From the NCBI RefSeq assembly GCF_004799405.1, contig NZ_SSMW01000093.1:1-42997 (forward strand): 42,997 nucleotides of DNA, written 5' to 3'. Source of the DNA: Bradyrhizobium sp. Its GTDB lineage: Bacteria; Pseudomonadota; Alphaproteobacteria; Rhizobiales; Xanthobacteraceae. The translations under genes were made by a program, and so were the position numbers. The notes below the pieces were generated by a model that was not told the origin of the DNA, did no database searches, and was given only the letters and a program-made list of their open reading frames with translations. This document shows positions 9,081 to 18,451 of the stretch, in pieces. Numbering within the stretch: the stretch's first letter is position 1; each line of letters opens with the position of its first letter.

Positions 9081-9800
9081 GTGACCGAACCCGCAACCGC
9101 GCCGCTGCCTGCTTCATTGCTTGAAGCGCTGGCGCGCTACGACACCCCGACGATCTGTAACGCGATGGAAATCGTCGCACCGGGCCGTCGCCTGATCGGC
9201 TATACCACCAAGCCTTTGGTGTGCCCGTTCCCGGATCTGCCGCCGATGGTGGGATATGCGCGCACGGTGACGATCCGCTCCGTGCTTCAGTCCGGTCTTC
9301 CCGCCGCCGAGCAGTCGAAACGGCGGATCGCCTATTATGAATATGTCGGCACCGGTCACGGCCCGCGCATTACCGTGATCCAGGATATCGACGGCGCCGA
9401 CGCGGGATATGGCGCGTTCTGGGGCGAGGTCCAGAGCAATGTGCACAAGGCGCTCGGCTGCCTCGGCGTCATCACCGACGGATCGATCCGCGACATCCCG
9501 CAATGGGCGCCGGGCTTCCAGGCGCTGGCCGGCTCGATCGGACCCTCGCATGCCTGGGTCCACGCCGAAAGCTTTGGCGGCGAGGTTCGCGTCGCCGGTA
9601 TGACCGTGCGCTCCGGCGATCTCATTCACGCCGACCGTCACGGCGCCATCGTGATTCCATTCGATATCGCCGCCAAGCTGCCGGATGCGGCCGAACTGTG
9701 CGGCCGCCGCGAAACGCCGATCCTCGAAATCGCCCGCAGCCCGTCATTCACGCTTGAGAAGCTGAAAGAGGCGCTGGCCAAGTCGGCCGAGATTCACTGA
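9081..9800 (+). CDS. RraA/HMG-aldolase family protein
   Basis: A GTG start at 9081 is chosen because AGGAGA (9068-9073) sits 7 bases upstream; the open frame before it looks non-coding. The 239-residue product has the RraA-like fold with the characteristic LGVITDGSIRDI (the Arg-Asp pair of the metal/substrate site) and a GDLIHADRHGAIVIP closing motif. Members are either divalent-metal aldolases acting on oxo-acids or regulators of RNase E, and this one cannot be placed more finely. It is distinct from the second RraA-fold gene at 31569. An SDR gene follows 21 bases later. Confidence 0.85.
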   Translation: MTEPATAPLPASLLEALARYDTPTICNAMEIVAPGRRLIGYTTKPLVCPFPDLPPMVGYARTVTIRSVLQSGLPAAEQSKRRIAYYEYVGTGHGPRITVIQDIDGADAGYGAFWGEVQSNVHKALGCLGVITDGSIRDIPQWAPGFQALAGSIGPSHAWVHAESFGGEVRVAGMTVRSGDLIHADRHGAIVIPFDIAAKLPDAAELCGRRETPILEIARSPSFTLEKLKEALAKSAEIH

Positions 9801-9821
9801 CGGTTTTCGGGGCTGCCCGCG

Positions 9822-10652
9822 ATGAACATGAACGGCAAGACGGTATTGGTCACGGGCTCGACCGACGGCGTCGGCCGCTATGTCGCCGCCAAGCTCGCCG
9901 GCGCCGGCGCCAAAGTCCTGATCCATGGACGCGACAAGGCGCGGGCCAAAACGCTGATCGAAGAGATCAAGCGCGAAGGCCACGGCGAAGCGATGTTCTA
10001 TCAGGCCGATTTGTCGTCGCTGGCAGCTGCGCGGCAGTTGGCGGAAAAGGTGATCGCCGAGCACAAGCGGCTCGAGCTTTTCATCAGCAATGCCGGGATC
10101 GGGTCGCGCACGCAAGGATCCGAACGGCGGACCAGTGCGGATGGATACGAGCTGCGGTTTGCGGTGAACTACCTGTCCGGATTCCTGCTCGCGCGGCTAT
10201 TGCTTCCGCTGCTGAAGGCGAGCGCGCCGTCGCGGATCGTCAATGTCGCCTCGCTCGGCCAGCATCCGATCGATTTCGACGACGTGATGATCACCAGGGG
10301 CTACAACGGCGGGCGCGCCTACTCGCAAAGCAAGCTGGCGCAGATCATGTTCACCATCGATCTCGCCAACGAACTCAAGGGCTCGGGCGTGACGGTGAAT
10401 TCGCTGCATCCGGCCACCTACATGAACACTACGATGGTGCGGGAAGGCGGCATCACGCCGATCAGCACGGTAGAGCAGGGCGGCGAAGCGATCCTGCATC
10501 TTGCCGTCGGTGACGACGTGGCCGGCAAGAGCGGGCTGTTTTTCAACGGCATGCGGCAGGCACAAGCCAATGCGCAGGCCTATGATGCGGCCCCCCGCCA
10601 GCGATTGCGCGCGCTCAGCCTTGAGCTCACCGGCCTGCCGGCACGCAGTTAG
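9822..10652 (+). CDS. Short-chain dehydrogenase/reductase (retinol dehydrogenase-like)
   Basis: This 276-residue classical-type SDR has the NAD(P)-binding TGSTDGVG near residue 12, SNAGIG, the catalytic Ser of VNVASLG and the YSQSK catalytic Tyr-Lys pair. The long insert and C-terminal part resemble the retinol dehydrogenase/protochlorophyllide reductase-like subgroup. The substrate is unknown. It sits between the RraA-family gene and the shikimate dehydrogenase relative on the same strand, so a shared transcript is likely. An alternative ATG lies two codons in. Confidence 0.88.
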   Translation: MNMNGKTVLVTGSTDGVGRYVAAKLAGAGAKVLIHGRDKARAKTLIEEIKREGHGEAMFYQADLSSLAAARQLAEKVIAEHKRLELFISNAGIGSRTQGSERRTSADGYELRFAVNYLSGFLLARLLLPLLKASAPSRIVNVASLGQHPIDFDDVMITRGYNGGRAYSQSKLAQIMFTIDLANELKGSGVTVNSLHPATYMNTTMVREGGITPISTVEQGGEAILHLAVGDDVAGKSGLFFNGMRQAQANAQAYDAAPRQRLRALSLELTGLPARS

Positions 10653-10670
10653 TATTTGATGCGGGAGACG

Positions 10671-11594
10671 ATGCTGACCGTGTCCGAACCTCCAGCGCCG
10701 ACCCGTCAACGCTTTCTCACCGGATTGATCGGCGCCCCGATCGCGCATTCGGCCTCTCCGGCCATGCACGAACGGGCCGGCGATGCCCTGGGTGTGCGCT
10801 GCCTGTATCAGCTGATCGAGGTCGCCGGCGCCAATCGCGAGGAACTGCGCGCGTTGCTCGATGGCGTCAGGCGCCTTGGCTTTGCGGGCGTGAACGTGAC
10901 GTTTCCCTACAAGGAAGCGGTGCTCGATCTGTTGGACGAACTGTCGCCGACCGCGGCCGCTCTCGGTGCGGTCAACACCATCGTGGTCAGCGACGGCAGG
11001 CTGTTCGGCCACAATACCGACACCACCGGATTTGCACGGGCGGCGCGCGATCTGGTCGCAAGCTCCGGTCGCGGCGCGGTGGCCGTGATCGGGGCCGGCG
11101 GCGTCGGCAAAGCCATCGTGTTTGCGCTTGCCGACCTCGGTGTTTCCGAGATCAGGATATTCGATACCGATCGCGCCAAGGCTGACGGTCTGGCGGCACG
11201 CTTGCGTGCATCTCATGGAATCGTTGTCGTGGACCGCGTCGAGGACGCGCTTCGTGACGCCGTCGGCCTCGTCAATGGGACGCCGGTGGGAATGCTTCCC
11301 AGTCGGGGCACGCCGGTTCCCGATGCACTCCTGCATGACGGGCTGTGGGTTGCCGACGTTGTGTATTCGCCGTTGTGGACGCCGCTGCTGCTGGCGGCAA
11401 AGGCGAGGGGCGCGCGTATCATGACCGGGGGCGAGCTTGCGATCTATCAGGCGGTCGATGCGTTCGAATTATTCACGGGCCTTACCCCTTCGATCATCGA
11501 GATGAGAAATGCATTCGATGACGTGATGGCGAAGGCAACGACAGCATCTTGCGCAGGTGCCAAAACCGGAAGCCCAAGCGGATATTGGCGTTGA
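10671..11594 (+). CDS. Shikimate/quinate dehydrogenase-family protein
   Basis: The N-terminal substrate domain has the HSASPAMHE serine motif and VNVTFPYKEAV with the catalytic Lys. GAVNTIV and HNTDTTGF follow, and the C-terminal Rossmann domain carries AVIGAGGVGKA. All active-site elements of the AroE family are present, so it should reversibly reduce a 3-dehydro compound with NAD(P)H. The N-terminal form (LIGAPIAHSASPAMHE) suggests a catabolic or paralogous member rather than the housekeeping AroE, which is an inference. The start is uncertain: 10659 (ATG) and 10656 (TTG) are alternatives. At 10671 the GGGAG is only 3 bases away. Confidence 0.8.
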   Translation: MLTVSEPPAPTRQRFLTGLIGAPIAHSASPAMHERAGDALGVRCLYQLIEVAGANREELRALLDGVRRLGFAGVNVTFPYKEAVLDLLDELSPTAAALGAVNTIVVSDGRLFGHNTDTTGFARAARDLVASSGRGAVAVIGAGGVGKAIVFALADLGVSEIRIFDTDRAKADGLAARLRASHGIVVVDRVEDALRDAVGLVNGTPVGMLPSRGTPVPDALLHDGLWVADVVYSPLWTPLLLAAKARGARIMTGGELAIYQAVDAFELFTGLTPSIIEMRNAFDDVMAKATTASCAGAKTGSPSGYWR

Positions 11595-11803
11595 GACGAG
11601 CCAGGGACGCTTGTCTTTCTTCTCAGGTCCCGCACCACAGCGGGTTGATCGCATGCCTAGTATTTCATTAACCAATCGTTATGCCTACCAAATTCGGTAA
11701 CGCGTCTTTAATGGCGGGTCCGTAGGGTTCCCGGACGCGGCTCAGAATGAGCTGCGCCGCCGTCCCAGGATGGCGGTCGTTCGCGTACGCGTTGGAGTTT
11801 CCC

Positions 11804-12577
11804 ATGGATATCATGACGGGCGTTGGGCTCGTGTCCGGCATCCTTGTCGTGGCCGTAATGGTGCTCATGGGCGGCGATCTGCACATGTTCGTCTCCGAAC
11901 ATGCCGTGATCATCATCTTCGGCGGTTCGATTGCCGCCACCATGATCCGGTTTCCGCTCAGCGCGATCCTCCATGGCCTGCCGCTCGGCGCGAAATTCGC
12001 CTTCACCATGAGCCGCCTGTCGGCGCGCGACCTGGTCGACGAACTGGCCCGCATCGCGGAGATCGCCCGCAAGCAGGGCCCGGTCGGCCTGGAAAAGGTC
12101 GATACCGACGAGCCGTTTCTCGCCAAGGGAATTCGCTTCGTCGCCGACGGCTACGATCTCGAATTCATCCGCGACAATCTCGAGCGCGACCGCGACAACT
12201 TCCTGATGCATCTCGATGAGGGCGGCAAGATCTACCGCGCCATCGGCGACTGCGCGCCGGCATTCGGCATGATCGGAACGCTGATCGGCATGGTGCAGAT
12301 GTTCGCCAACATGACCGATCCTTCCAAGCTCGGCCCGTTCATGGCCACCGCGTTGCTGGCGACGCTTTACGGCGCGCTGGTCGCCAACCTGTTCTGCCTG
12401 CCGATCGCCGACAAGCTCCACGGCAAGCTACTCGACGAGGAGACCAACCGCACCCTGATCATCGACGGCATCCTGATGATCCGGGATTCCAAGAGTCCGA
12501 CCCTGGTCCGCGAAATGCTGCTGGCGTACTTGCCGGAAAAACACCGCCAAGAAGAGGGCGAACCGGTCCCGGCGTAA
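11804..12577 (+). CDS. MotA/PomA-type stator subunit (proton or sodium channel)
   Basis: This 257-residue membrane protein of the MotA/TolQ/ExbB superfamily has four hydrophobic segments: two near the N-terminus (about residues 5-25 and 33-52) and two after a cytoplasmic loop (APAFGMIGTLIGMVQM and ATLYGALVANLFCLPIA). This is the PomA/MotA arrangement. The ATG at 11804 has GGAG 6 bases upstream (11794-11797), whereas the frame from 11747 lacks one. It is followed after 30 bases by its MotB-type partner. No other flagellar genes are visible, so this is an orphan stator pair. Confidence 0.9.
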   Translation: MDIMTGVGLVSGILVVAVMVLMGGDLHMFVSEHAVIIIFGGSIAATMIRFPLSAILHGLPLGAKFAFTMSRLSARDLVDELARIAEIARKQGPVGLEKVDTDEPFLAKGIRFVADGYDLEFIRDNLERDRDNFLMHLDEGGKIYRAIGDCAPAFGMIGTLIGMVQMFANMTDPSKLGPFMATALLATLYGALVANLFCLPIADKLHGKLLDEETNRTLIIDGILMIRDSKSPTLVREMLLAYLPEKHRQEEGEPVPA

Positions 12578-12607
12578 ACCGCAGACCCCGGTCCGGAAAA
12601 GCAGGCG

Positions 12608-13438
12608 ATGGCCAAGAAAAAACGCGGTGATGGGCATGCGGGCGGGCACGGCTGGTTCGTGACCTTCGCCGACCTCATGGGCCTGATGATGAGCTTCTTC
12701 GTGATGCTCGTCGCCTTCTCGACCATGGACAACAACAAGCTCAAGATCGTCGCGGGCTCGATGCGCGATGCTTTCGGCGTGCAGACCGAGGTGCGCTATT
12801 CCGGGATCATCGAATCCGACGGCTTGCCGACGCGGCCGAAGCTGAAAAACACCGCGCACATCGCGCCGGAGGAATCGTCCAGCACGCCGACCCCGGACGA
12901 GCAGGAACGCAGCCGTACCGCCGGCGCCCGCCTCAAGATCGATCGCGAATTCGCGCTGGCCTCGGCGTCGCTGCGGCAGGCGTTGCAGGACATGCCGGAA
13001 CTCACGGAAATCTCGAAACACATCATGTTCGAGGAGACCAGTCAGGGCCTCAATCTGGAAATCGTCGACCAAGACGGCCGCTCGATGTTCGCCGATGGCT
13101 CCAAGGCGCCCTATGAGCGCACCCGCCGCCTGATCGAGAAGCTTGCCGCGCCGCTGAAGGCGACGCCGCTCCGGGTTTCGATCGTCGGTCACACGGCGGC
13201 CGGCTTCGTGCCGATCCAAAGCGACTACGGGGCATTCGATCTTTCAGCGGATCGCGCCAACGTGGTACGCCAGATTCTCGAGCGGGAGGGATTGCCGCCG
13301 TCGCATATTTTTGCGGTGTCGGGAAAGGCCGACACCCAGCCGCTGTTTCCTGACGATCCCTCATTGTCGGCCAACCGCCGCGTGACCATCACGCTAATGC
13401 GCGAAGACCCGCCACTACCGCCCGATCTGAAGCCGTAA
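12608..13438 (+). CDS. MotB/PomB-type stator subunit with OmpA peptidoglycan-binding domain
   Basis: A 276-residue protein with one transmembrane segment after a Lys-rich cytoplasmic tip. The channel aspartate is Asp22 in TFADLMG, at the position of the ion-binding Asp of MotB. A linker of about 110 residues leads to a C-terminal OmpA-like domain (about 150-270) with SIVGHTAAG and [14 protein letters not shown], which anchors to peptidoglycan. With the preceding gene it forms an ion-driven stator. It could serve the flagellar motor or another trans-envelope process; the sequence alone does not decide. Confidence 0.9.
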   Translation: MAKKKRGDGHAGGHGWFVTFADLMGLMMSFFVMLVAFSTMDNNKLKIVAGSMRDAFGVQTEVRYSGIIESDGLPTRPKLKNTAHIAPEESSSTPTPDEQERSRTAGARLKIDREFALASASLRQALQDMPELTEISKHIMFEETSQGLNLEIVDQDGRSMFADGSKAPYERTRRLIEKLAAPLKATPLRVSIVGHTAAGFVPIQSDYGAFDLSADRANVVRQILEREGLPPSHIFAVSGKADTQPLFPDDPSLSANRRVTITLMREDPPLPPDLKP

Positions 13439-13761
13439 TACGAATTGCTACTATATTACCGTTCGCGTTGCGATGAAGTGTCGCTTGGCCACACGAAGAT
13501 CCAACGCGGCCCGGCGCGCAATGCCTCGGTGGCAGAATCACCTGTTCATCGCGCTGAGCCGGTCGGCGAACGATGCCACCGACTATTTCCAGATTCCGCA
13601 CGCAAGTCACAATCTGAGCGTTATAAAAGCACGGTCTAAGGAACTTATGCATTTTCGCATGACCCGGGCCCAAAATCAGGGTAGGCTATGCTTCAAGCGC
13701 AGGACTATAAGCCGCCTCGCTTTGCTATTTGTTGCAGTGAAGCATTGAGGCGTCCGCTCCC
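13439..13761 (+). other. Intergenic region before kup containing a kup remnant
   Basis: This 323-base stretch lies between the stator operon and kup. Its first half holds a fragment of a second kup C-terminus, described separately. The second half (about 13640-13761) carries a short near-palindrome around ATGCATTTTCGCAT and GAGG (13746-13749) about 12 bases before the kup ATG. It presumably contains the kup promoter. No intact protein gene is supported. Confidence 0.6.
13488..13616 (+). pseudogene. Remnant of a second Kup potassium transporter (C-terminal end)
   Basis: Codons from 13521 spell [19 protein letters not shown] and then TDYFQIP. Apart from two residues this matches the last part of intact kup ([26 protein letters not shown]) that ends 2.1 kb downstream. 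Upstream, LATRRS-AARRA weakly resembles [10 protein letters not shown]. Downstream the DNA aligns with the kup stop region after a loss of about 24 bases. The rest of this copy is gone. The simplest explanation is a tandem kup pair, one copy of which was almost entirely deleted. An open frame runs on to 13748, but its tail shows no Kup similarity. Confidence 0.8.
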
Positions 13762-15687
13762 ATGACCAGCGATGTTGTAGTTCCCGCCGCGGAAGCCACG
13801 GCGGCCAATGGTCATGGCGATGCCCATTCCACCGCCGGTTTCAAGGCGCTCATGCTGGGCAGCATCGGCGTCGTCTACGGCGATATCGGTACCAGTCCGC
13901 TGTACGCGCTCCGCGAAGCCGTTATCGCCGCCAGCGGGCCATCAGGCATCGTCGATCCACAGGCCGTACTTGGCGTTCTCTCCCTGATCCTGTGGGCGCT
14001 GATCGTGGTGGTGACGCTGAAGTACGTGCTGATCCTGCTCCGCGCCGATAACCACGGCGAGGGCGGAACGCTGGCGTTGATGGCGCTGGCGCAGCGCGCG
14101 GTAAGCCACGGCGCGGGCGCCATCGTTCTGCTCGGCATTATCAGCGGCGCGTTATTTTACGGCGACGCGGTGATCACGCCGGCGTTGTCGGTGCTTTCGG
14201 CGATCGAAGGCATCAAGCTCGTCACCGCAGCGTTCGATCCCTACGTCGTGCCGCTGACGGTGATCATTCTGCTGGCGCTGTTTGCCGTTCAGTCGCGCGG
14301 CACGGCGCGCGTCGCGGCTTTCTTCGGGCCGGTAATGTGTATCTGGTTCGCCGTGATCGCGATCGCAGCGATTGAGCCGATCATGCGGCATCCCGAAGTG
14401 CTTTTCGCGCTTAATCCGCTCCACGCCATCGCGTTCATGGTCCATCATGGCATCATCGGATTCGTTACGCTCGGCGCGGTGTTCCTCGCCGTCACCGGCG
14501 CCGAGGCGCTTTATGCCGACCTCGGGCATTTCGGCAAACGGCCGATCCAGACAGCCTGGCTTTTCATTGTACTGCCGTCGCTGGCGCTGAACTATCTGGG
14601 GCAGGGTGCCCTGGTGATCGCCGATCCCAAGGCAGTCGAAAATCCGTTCTTCCTGATGTTTCCGGACTGGGCGTTGTTGCCGATGGTTTGCCTCGCCACC
14701 GTGGCGACCGTGATTGCAAGCCAGGCCGTCATCACCGGCGCCTATTCGTTGACGCGTCAGGCCATTCAACTTGGCCTGCTGCCGCGATTTGAAATCCGCC
14801 ATACCTCGGAATCCCATTCCGGTCAGATCTACATCCCGCGCATCAATATGCTGCTCTTGATCAGCGTGATGCTGCTGGTGCTGATGTTCCGCTCGTCCAG
14901 CGCGCTGGCGTCGGCCTACGGCATTTCCGTGACCGGGACCATGGTGGTGACGGCGATGATGGGTTTCGTCGTGATCTGGAAAGTATGGAAATGGTCGCCG
15001 TTCGCGGCCGCGGCGCTGATCGCGCCGTTCCTGTTTCTCGACCTGACGTTTCTCGCGGCGAACCTTTTGAAGGTAGTCGAAGGCGGTTGGGTGCCGTTGG
15101 CGCTGGGATCTGTGGTGATGCTGCTGATGTACACCTGGCGGCGCGGCAGCCGGCTGCTATTCGAGAAGTCGCGCAAGCTCGAGTTCCCGCTCGCGGATCT
15201 GGTGGCGATGCTGGAGAAGCGTCCTCCCCAGCGGGTTTCCGGCACCGCCGTGTTCCTGACCAGCGATCCCGTCAGCGCGCCGACGGCGCTAATGCACAGT
15301 CTCAAGCACTACAAGGTGCTGCACCAGAAGAACGTCATTCTCACCGTCGAGACCGCCCCGACGCCGCGCATCGACCCGGCCGATCGGGTGCGGCTGGAAG
15401 AGATCAGCGCGACCTTCTCCAAGGTGACGCTGCGGTTTGGGTTTATGGAATCGCCCAACGTGCCTAAAACGCTGGCCATCGCCCGCAAGCTGGGCTGGCA
15501 TTTCGATATCATGTCGACCTCGTTCTTCCTGTCGCGGCGTGCGCTGAAACCGGCCGCGCATTCCGGGATGCCGCGCTGGCAGGATCATCTTTTCATCGCG
15601 CTCAGCCGTACCGCCAACGACGCGACCGACTATTTCCAGATTCCCACCGGACGGGTGGTCGAAGTCGGGACACAGGTTACGGTCTAG
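13762..15687 (+). CDS. kup: Kup-family potassium uptake transporter
   Basis: This full-length 641-residue inner-membrane K+ transporter, probably K+/H+ symport, has about twelve membrane spans to residue 450 and a cytoplasmic C-terminal domain. Recognisable family motifs are [18 protein letters not shown] near residue 37, [15 protein letters not shown] near 95 and [19 protein letters not shown] near 133. Its C-terminus ([14 protein letters not shown]) is the segment duplicated in the remnant upstream. It is likely to be the functional survivor of a former tandem pair. Confidence 0.96.
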   Translation: MTSDVVVPAAEATAANGHGDAHSTAGFKALMLGSIGVVYGDIGTSPLYALREAVIAASGPSGIVDPQAVLGVLSLILWALIVVVTLKYVLILLRADNHGEGGTLALMALAQRAVSHGAGAIVLLGIISGALFYGDAVITPALSVLSAIEGIKLVTAAFDPYVVPLTVIILLALFAVQSRGTARVAAFFGPVMCIWFAVIAIAAIEPIMRHPEVLFALNPLHAIAFMVHHGIIGFVTLGAVFLAVTGAEALYADLGHFGKRPIQTAWLFIVLPSLALNYLGQGALVIADPKAVENPFFLMFPDWALLPMVCLATVATVIASQAVITGAYSLTRQAIQLGLLPRFEIRHTSESHSGQIYIPRINMLLLISVMLLVLMFRSSSALASAYGISVTGTMVVTAMMGFVVIWKVWKWSPFAAAALIAPFLFLDLTFLAANLLKVVEGGWVPLALGSVVMLLMYTWRRGSRLLFEKSRKLEFPLADLVAMLEKRPPQRVSGTAVFLTSDPVSAPTALMHSLKHYKVLHQKNVILTVETAPTPRIDPADRVRLEEISATFSKVTLRFGFMESPNVPKTLAIARKLGWHFDIMSTSFFLSRRALKPAAHSGMPRWQDHLFIALSRTANDATDYFQIPTGRVVEVGTQVTV

Positions 15688-15792
15688 ATATTTCCTCAGC
15701 CTTTCGGACATCCTTCAGGCGCTTGATTTTCAGCCGCCGAGAGGCGAGTTTGGCGCCGGGGCGCGTTGGGGCGGGGTAGGGGAGGATTTTGA

Positions 15793-16128
15793 GTGACGGA
15801 TCAGGGTCATCGGGTTCACGATTTGACGCCGGAGGATGTCGCCAAAGGGATCGCCGACGGGCGCTATCTTCTGGTCGATGTTCGCGAGCCCAACGAAGTC
15901 GCGATCGAAGCTTATCCGGATTCGGTGGTCGTTCCGCTTTCGGGCTTTGATCCGCAGGATATCCCGGACCCCCATGGCAAGCAGGTGGTTTTTGCCTGTC
16001 GCTCCGGCAAAAGGTCGGTGACGGCATCGCTGGCCGCTCAGGCGGCTGGTCTGGCCTATGACAAGCATCTTGCGGGTGGGATACTGGGCTGGAAGGCCGC
16101 GGGATTGCCGACCAAGACCGGCGGCTGA
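15793..16128 (+). CDS. Single-domain rhodanese-like protein
   Basis: The 111-residue rhodanese domain has its catalytic cysteine at Cys69 in FACRSGKRS, a loop of the size usual for sulfurtransferases of the GlpE/PspE type. It begins with GTG, and GGAGG (15781-15785) lies 7 bases upstream. VDVREPNE near residue 29 is the conserved N-terminal motif. It probably moves sulfane sulfur in the cytoplasm, but the acceptor is unknown. It ends 8 bases before the aminotransferase, so the two are likely co-transcribed. Confidence 0.9.
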   Translation: MTDQGHRVHDLTPEDVAKGIADGRYLLVDVREPNEVAIEAYPDSVVVPLSGFDPQDIPDPHGKQVVFACRSGKRSVTASLAAQAAGLAYDKHLAGGILGWKAAGLPTKTGG

Positions 16129-16136
16129 TCGTCGTC

Positions 16137-17315
16137 ATGGCCCCTGCGAACCTGCCCTCCATGAACAAGGTTTTTGCGGATCTTCCCGTCACGATCTTCG
16201 AGGCGATGTCGCAGCTGGCGCGCGACAACAACGCGATCAATCTCGGCCAGGGTTTCCCCGACGATCCCGGCCCGGAGGACATTCGCCGTGCGGCGGCGGA
16301 TGCGGTGATGGACGGCTATAACCAGTATCCGTCGATGATGGGCATCCCCGAACTGCGCCAGGCGATCTCCGCCCATTACCAGCGCTGGCATGGCCTTGCG
16401 CTCGATCCGATGACCGAAGTGATGGTGACTTCGGGCGGCACGGAAGCGCTGACAAGCGCCATTCTCGCGGTGGTCGAGCCCGGCGACGAGGTGGTGGTTT
16501 TCCAGCCGGTCTACGACTCCTATCTGCCGATCATCCGGCAGGCCGGCGGCATTCCTCGTCTGGTGCGGCTCGAGCCGCCACATTGGCGCCTGACCGAAGG
16601 GGCGTTGCGGCGCGTGTTCAATCCCAGGACCAAGGCCGTGCTCTTCAACAATCCGCTCAATCCGGCCGCGGTGGTCTATCCGCGCGAAGACCTTGAACTG
16701 CTGGCCCGATTTTGCCAGGAGTTCAACACCATCGCAATCTGCGATGAGGTCTGGGAGCACGTGATTTTCGATGGCCGCGAACATATTCCGCTGATTACGA
16801 TTCCGGGAATGCGCGATCGCACCATCAAGGTAGGTTCCGCCGGCAAGATTTTCTCGCTGACCGGATGGAAGATCGGCTTTGTCTGTGCCGCGCCGCCGCT
16901 GTTGCGGGTGGCGGCGAAAGTACATCAGTTTCTTACCTTCACCACTGCGCCCAATCTCCAGGCGGCCGTCGCCTATGGCCTCGGCAAGCCGGCGGATTAT
17001 TTTCACAACATGCGCAAGGAACTGGCGCGAAGCCGCGACCGCCTCACCCAGGGGCTGGAGAGCATCGGCTTTCCGGTTCTCAGGTCTCAAGGCACTTATT
17101 TTCTGACCGTCGACCTTTCGCCGCTCGGGCTTAACGAGACCGACGAGGCGTTCTGCAAGCGCATCGTCACCGACTACAAGGTTGCGGCCATCCCGGTATC
17201 GGCTTTCTATGAAGAGGATGCCGTTACGTCGGTGGTGCGGTTTTGCTTTGCCAAGAAGGACGCAACGCTCGACACCGCGCTGGAACGTTTGTCGGATGCG
17301 GTGCACCGCCGATAG
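16137..17315 (+). CDS. PLP-dependent class I/II aminotransferase
   Basis: This 392-residue fold-type I aminotransferase has the PLP-binding lysine at Lys237 in GSAGKIFSLTGWK, NNPLNPAAVVY as the NPxNP motif, CDEVWEH with the pyridine-ring Asp, and a terminal arginine in VVRFCFAKK. The overall form (NLGQGFPDDPGPEDI near the start) resembles the methionine/kynurenine aminotransferase group. Its amino donor cannot be fixed. An internal ATG at 16161 is a second possible start. The next gene, a binding protein, begins 12 bases on. Confidence 0.9.
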   Translation: MAPANLPSMNKVFADLPVTIFEAMSQLARDNNAINLGQGFPDDPGPEDIRRAAADAVMDGYNQYPSMMGIPELRQAISAHYQRWHGLALDPMTEVMVTSGGTEALTSAILAVVEPGDEVVVFQPVYDSYLPIIRQAGGIPRLVRLEPPHWRLTEGALRRVFNPRTKAVLFNNPLNPAAVVYPREDLELLARFCQEFNTIAICDEVWEHVIFDGREHIPLITIPGMRDRTIKVGSAGKIFSLTGWKIGFVCAAPPLLRVAAKVHQFLTFTTAPNLQAAVAYGLGKPADYFHNMRKELARSRDRLTQGLESIGFPVLRSQGTYFLTVDLSPLGLNETDEAFCKRIVTDYKVAAIPVSAFYEEDAVTSVVRFCFAKKDATLDTALERLSDAVHRR

Positions 17316-17326
17316 GAGATCGATGA

Positions 17327-18442
17327 ATGATGCGTGGCCGGACCCGTGCCCCGTTCCGACTTGTTGTCGCGATCGCAGCAGCGCTTGCGCTGCCGTCGCA
17401 GCTCGCCAGGGCGGAGGAGCGCACCGTCAATTTCTATAATTGGTCGAATTATGTGGCGCCGGGCGTGCTGGAAGATTTCACCAGGGAAACCGGCATCAAG
17501 GTCGTCTACGACACGTTCGATGCCAATGAGACGCTGGAGACACGGTTGCTCGCGGGTAAGTCGGGCTATGACGTCGTCGTTCCCACCGCCTATTTCCTGC
17601 AACGCCAGATCACCGCGCATATTTTCCAGAAGCTCGACAAGTCAAGGCTGCCGAACCTTGCCAACGCCTGGCCGGTCGTGACCAAACAGCTCGCGATTTA
17701 CGACCCCGGCAATCAATACGCTGCCAACTACATGTGGGGTACGACCGGCATTGGCTATAACGTCAAGGCCGTACAAAAGATTCTTGGTCCCGACGCCAGG
17801 ATCGACAGTTGGGATATGGTGTTCAAGCCGGAAAATCTGGCCAAGTTCAAGGATTGCGGCATTCACATGCTGGATTCCGCTGACGACATTTTTCCCGCGG
17901 CATTGGGTTATCTCGGGCTCGACCCGAACTCGACCAAGCAGGCCGAGCTCGAAAAGGCCGCCGATCTCGTTGGCCGGATCAGGCCCTATGTCCGCAAGTT
18001 TCATTCGTCGGAATATCTGAGCGCATTGGCTACCGGCGAGATTTGCCTGGTGGTGGGCTGGTCGGGCGACATCATGCAGGCGCGAAGCCGCGCCGCGGAG
18101 GCGAAAAGCGACATCGAGATCGGTTATGCCATCCCGAAAGAAGGCGCGCAGATGTTCTTCGACAATCTCGCCATCCCGGCGGATGCGAAGAACGTCGCCG
18201 AGGCCTATGCACTGATCGATTATCTCTACCGACCGGAAGTCGCGGCCAGGAATTCTGACTTTCTGTCCTACGCCAATGGCAATCTGGCCAGCCAGAAACT
18301 GATTAACCCTGCAATTTTCAGCGACAGGAACATTTATCCGGATGAGGCGACGCTCCGGAAGCTGTTCGTGATCACCGCGCGCGATCCGGCCACGCAGCGA
18401 ATTATCAACCGGCTCTGGACCAAGGTGAAGACCGGACGGTAG
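17327..18442 (+). CDS. Putrescine/spermidine-type periplasmic binding protein
   Basis: A 371-residue solute-binding protein of the PotD/PotF family. The N-terminus has a cleavable signal (Arg-rich start, hydrophobic core, cleavage near ARA-EE), followed by VNFYNWSNYVAPGVLEDF, the hallmark opening of polyamine-binding proteins. GYDVVVPTAYFLQ and WGTTGIGYNV are also typical. It should deliver a polyamine to an ABC importer, but no permease or ATPase gene is visible nearby, so it is an orphan here or relies on a distant transporter. AGGAG (17314-17318) overlaps the aminotransferase stop and serves the ATG at 17327. Confidence 0.92.
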   Translation: MMRGRTRAPFRLVVAIAAALALPSQLARAEERTVNFYNWSNYVAPGVLEDFTRETGIKVVYDTFDANETLETRLLAGKSGYDVVVPTAYFLQRQITAHIFQKLDKSRLPNLANAWPVVTKQLAIYDPGNQYAANYMWGTTGIGYNVKAVQKILGPDARIDSWDMVFKPENLAKFKDCGIHMLDSADDIFPAALGYLGLDPNSTKQAELEKAADLVGRIRPYVRKFHSSEYLSALATGEICLVVGWSGDIMQARSRAAEAKSDIEIGYAIPKEGAQMFFDNLAIPADAKNVAEAYALIDYLYRPEVAARNSDFLSYANGNLASQKLINPAIFSDRNIYPDEATLRKLFVITARDPATQRIINRLWTKVKTGR

Positions 18443-18451
18443 GCGAGCATT

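Noticed and set aside
12367..13219. Antisense frames opposite the stator genes
   Set aside because: They overlap the conserved channel and OmpA-domain codons on the plus strand and lack any recognisable motif.
16056..17306. 416-codon minus-strand frame opposite the aminotransferase gene
   Set aside because: It is antisense to a well-conserved PLP enzyme and shows no protein-like hydrophobic pattern.
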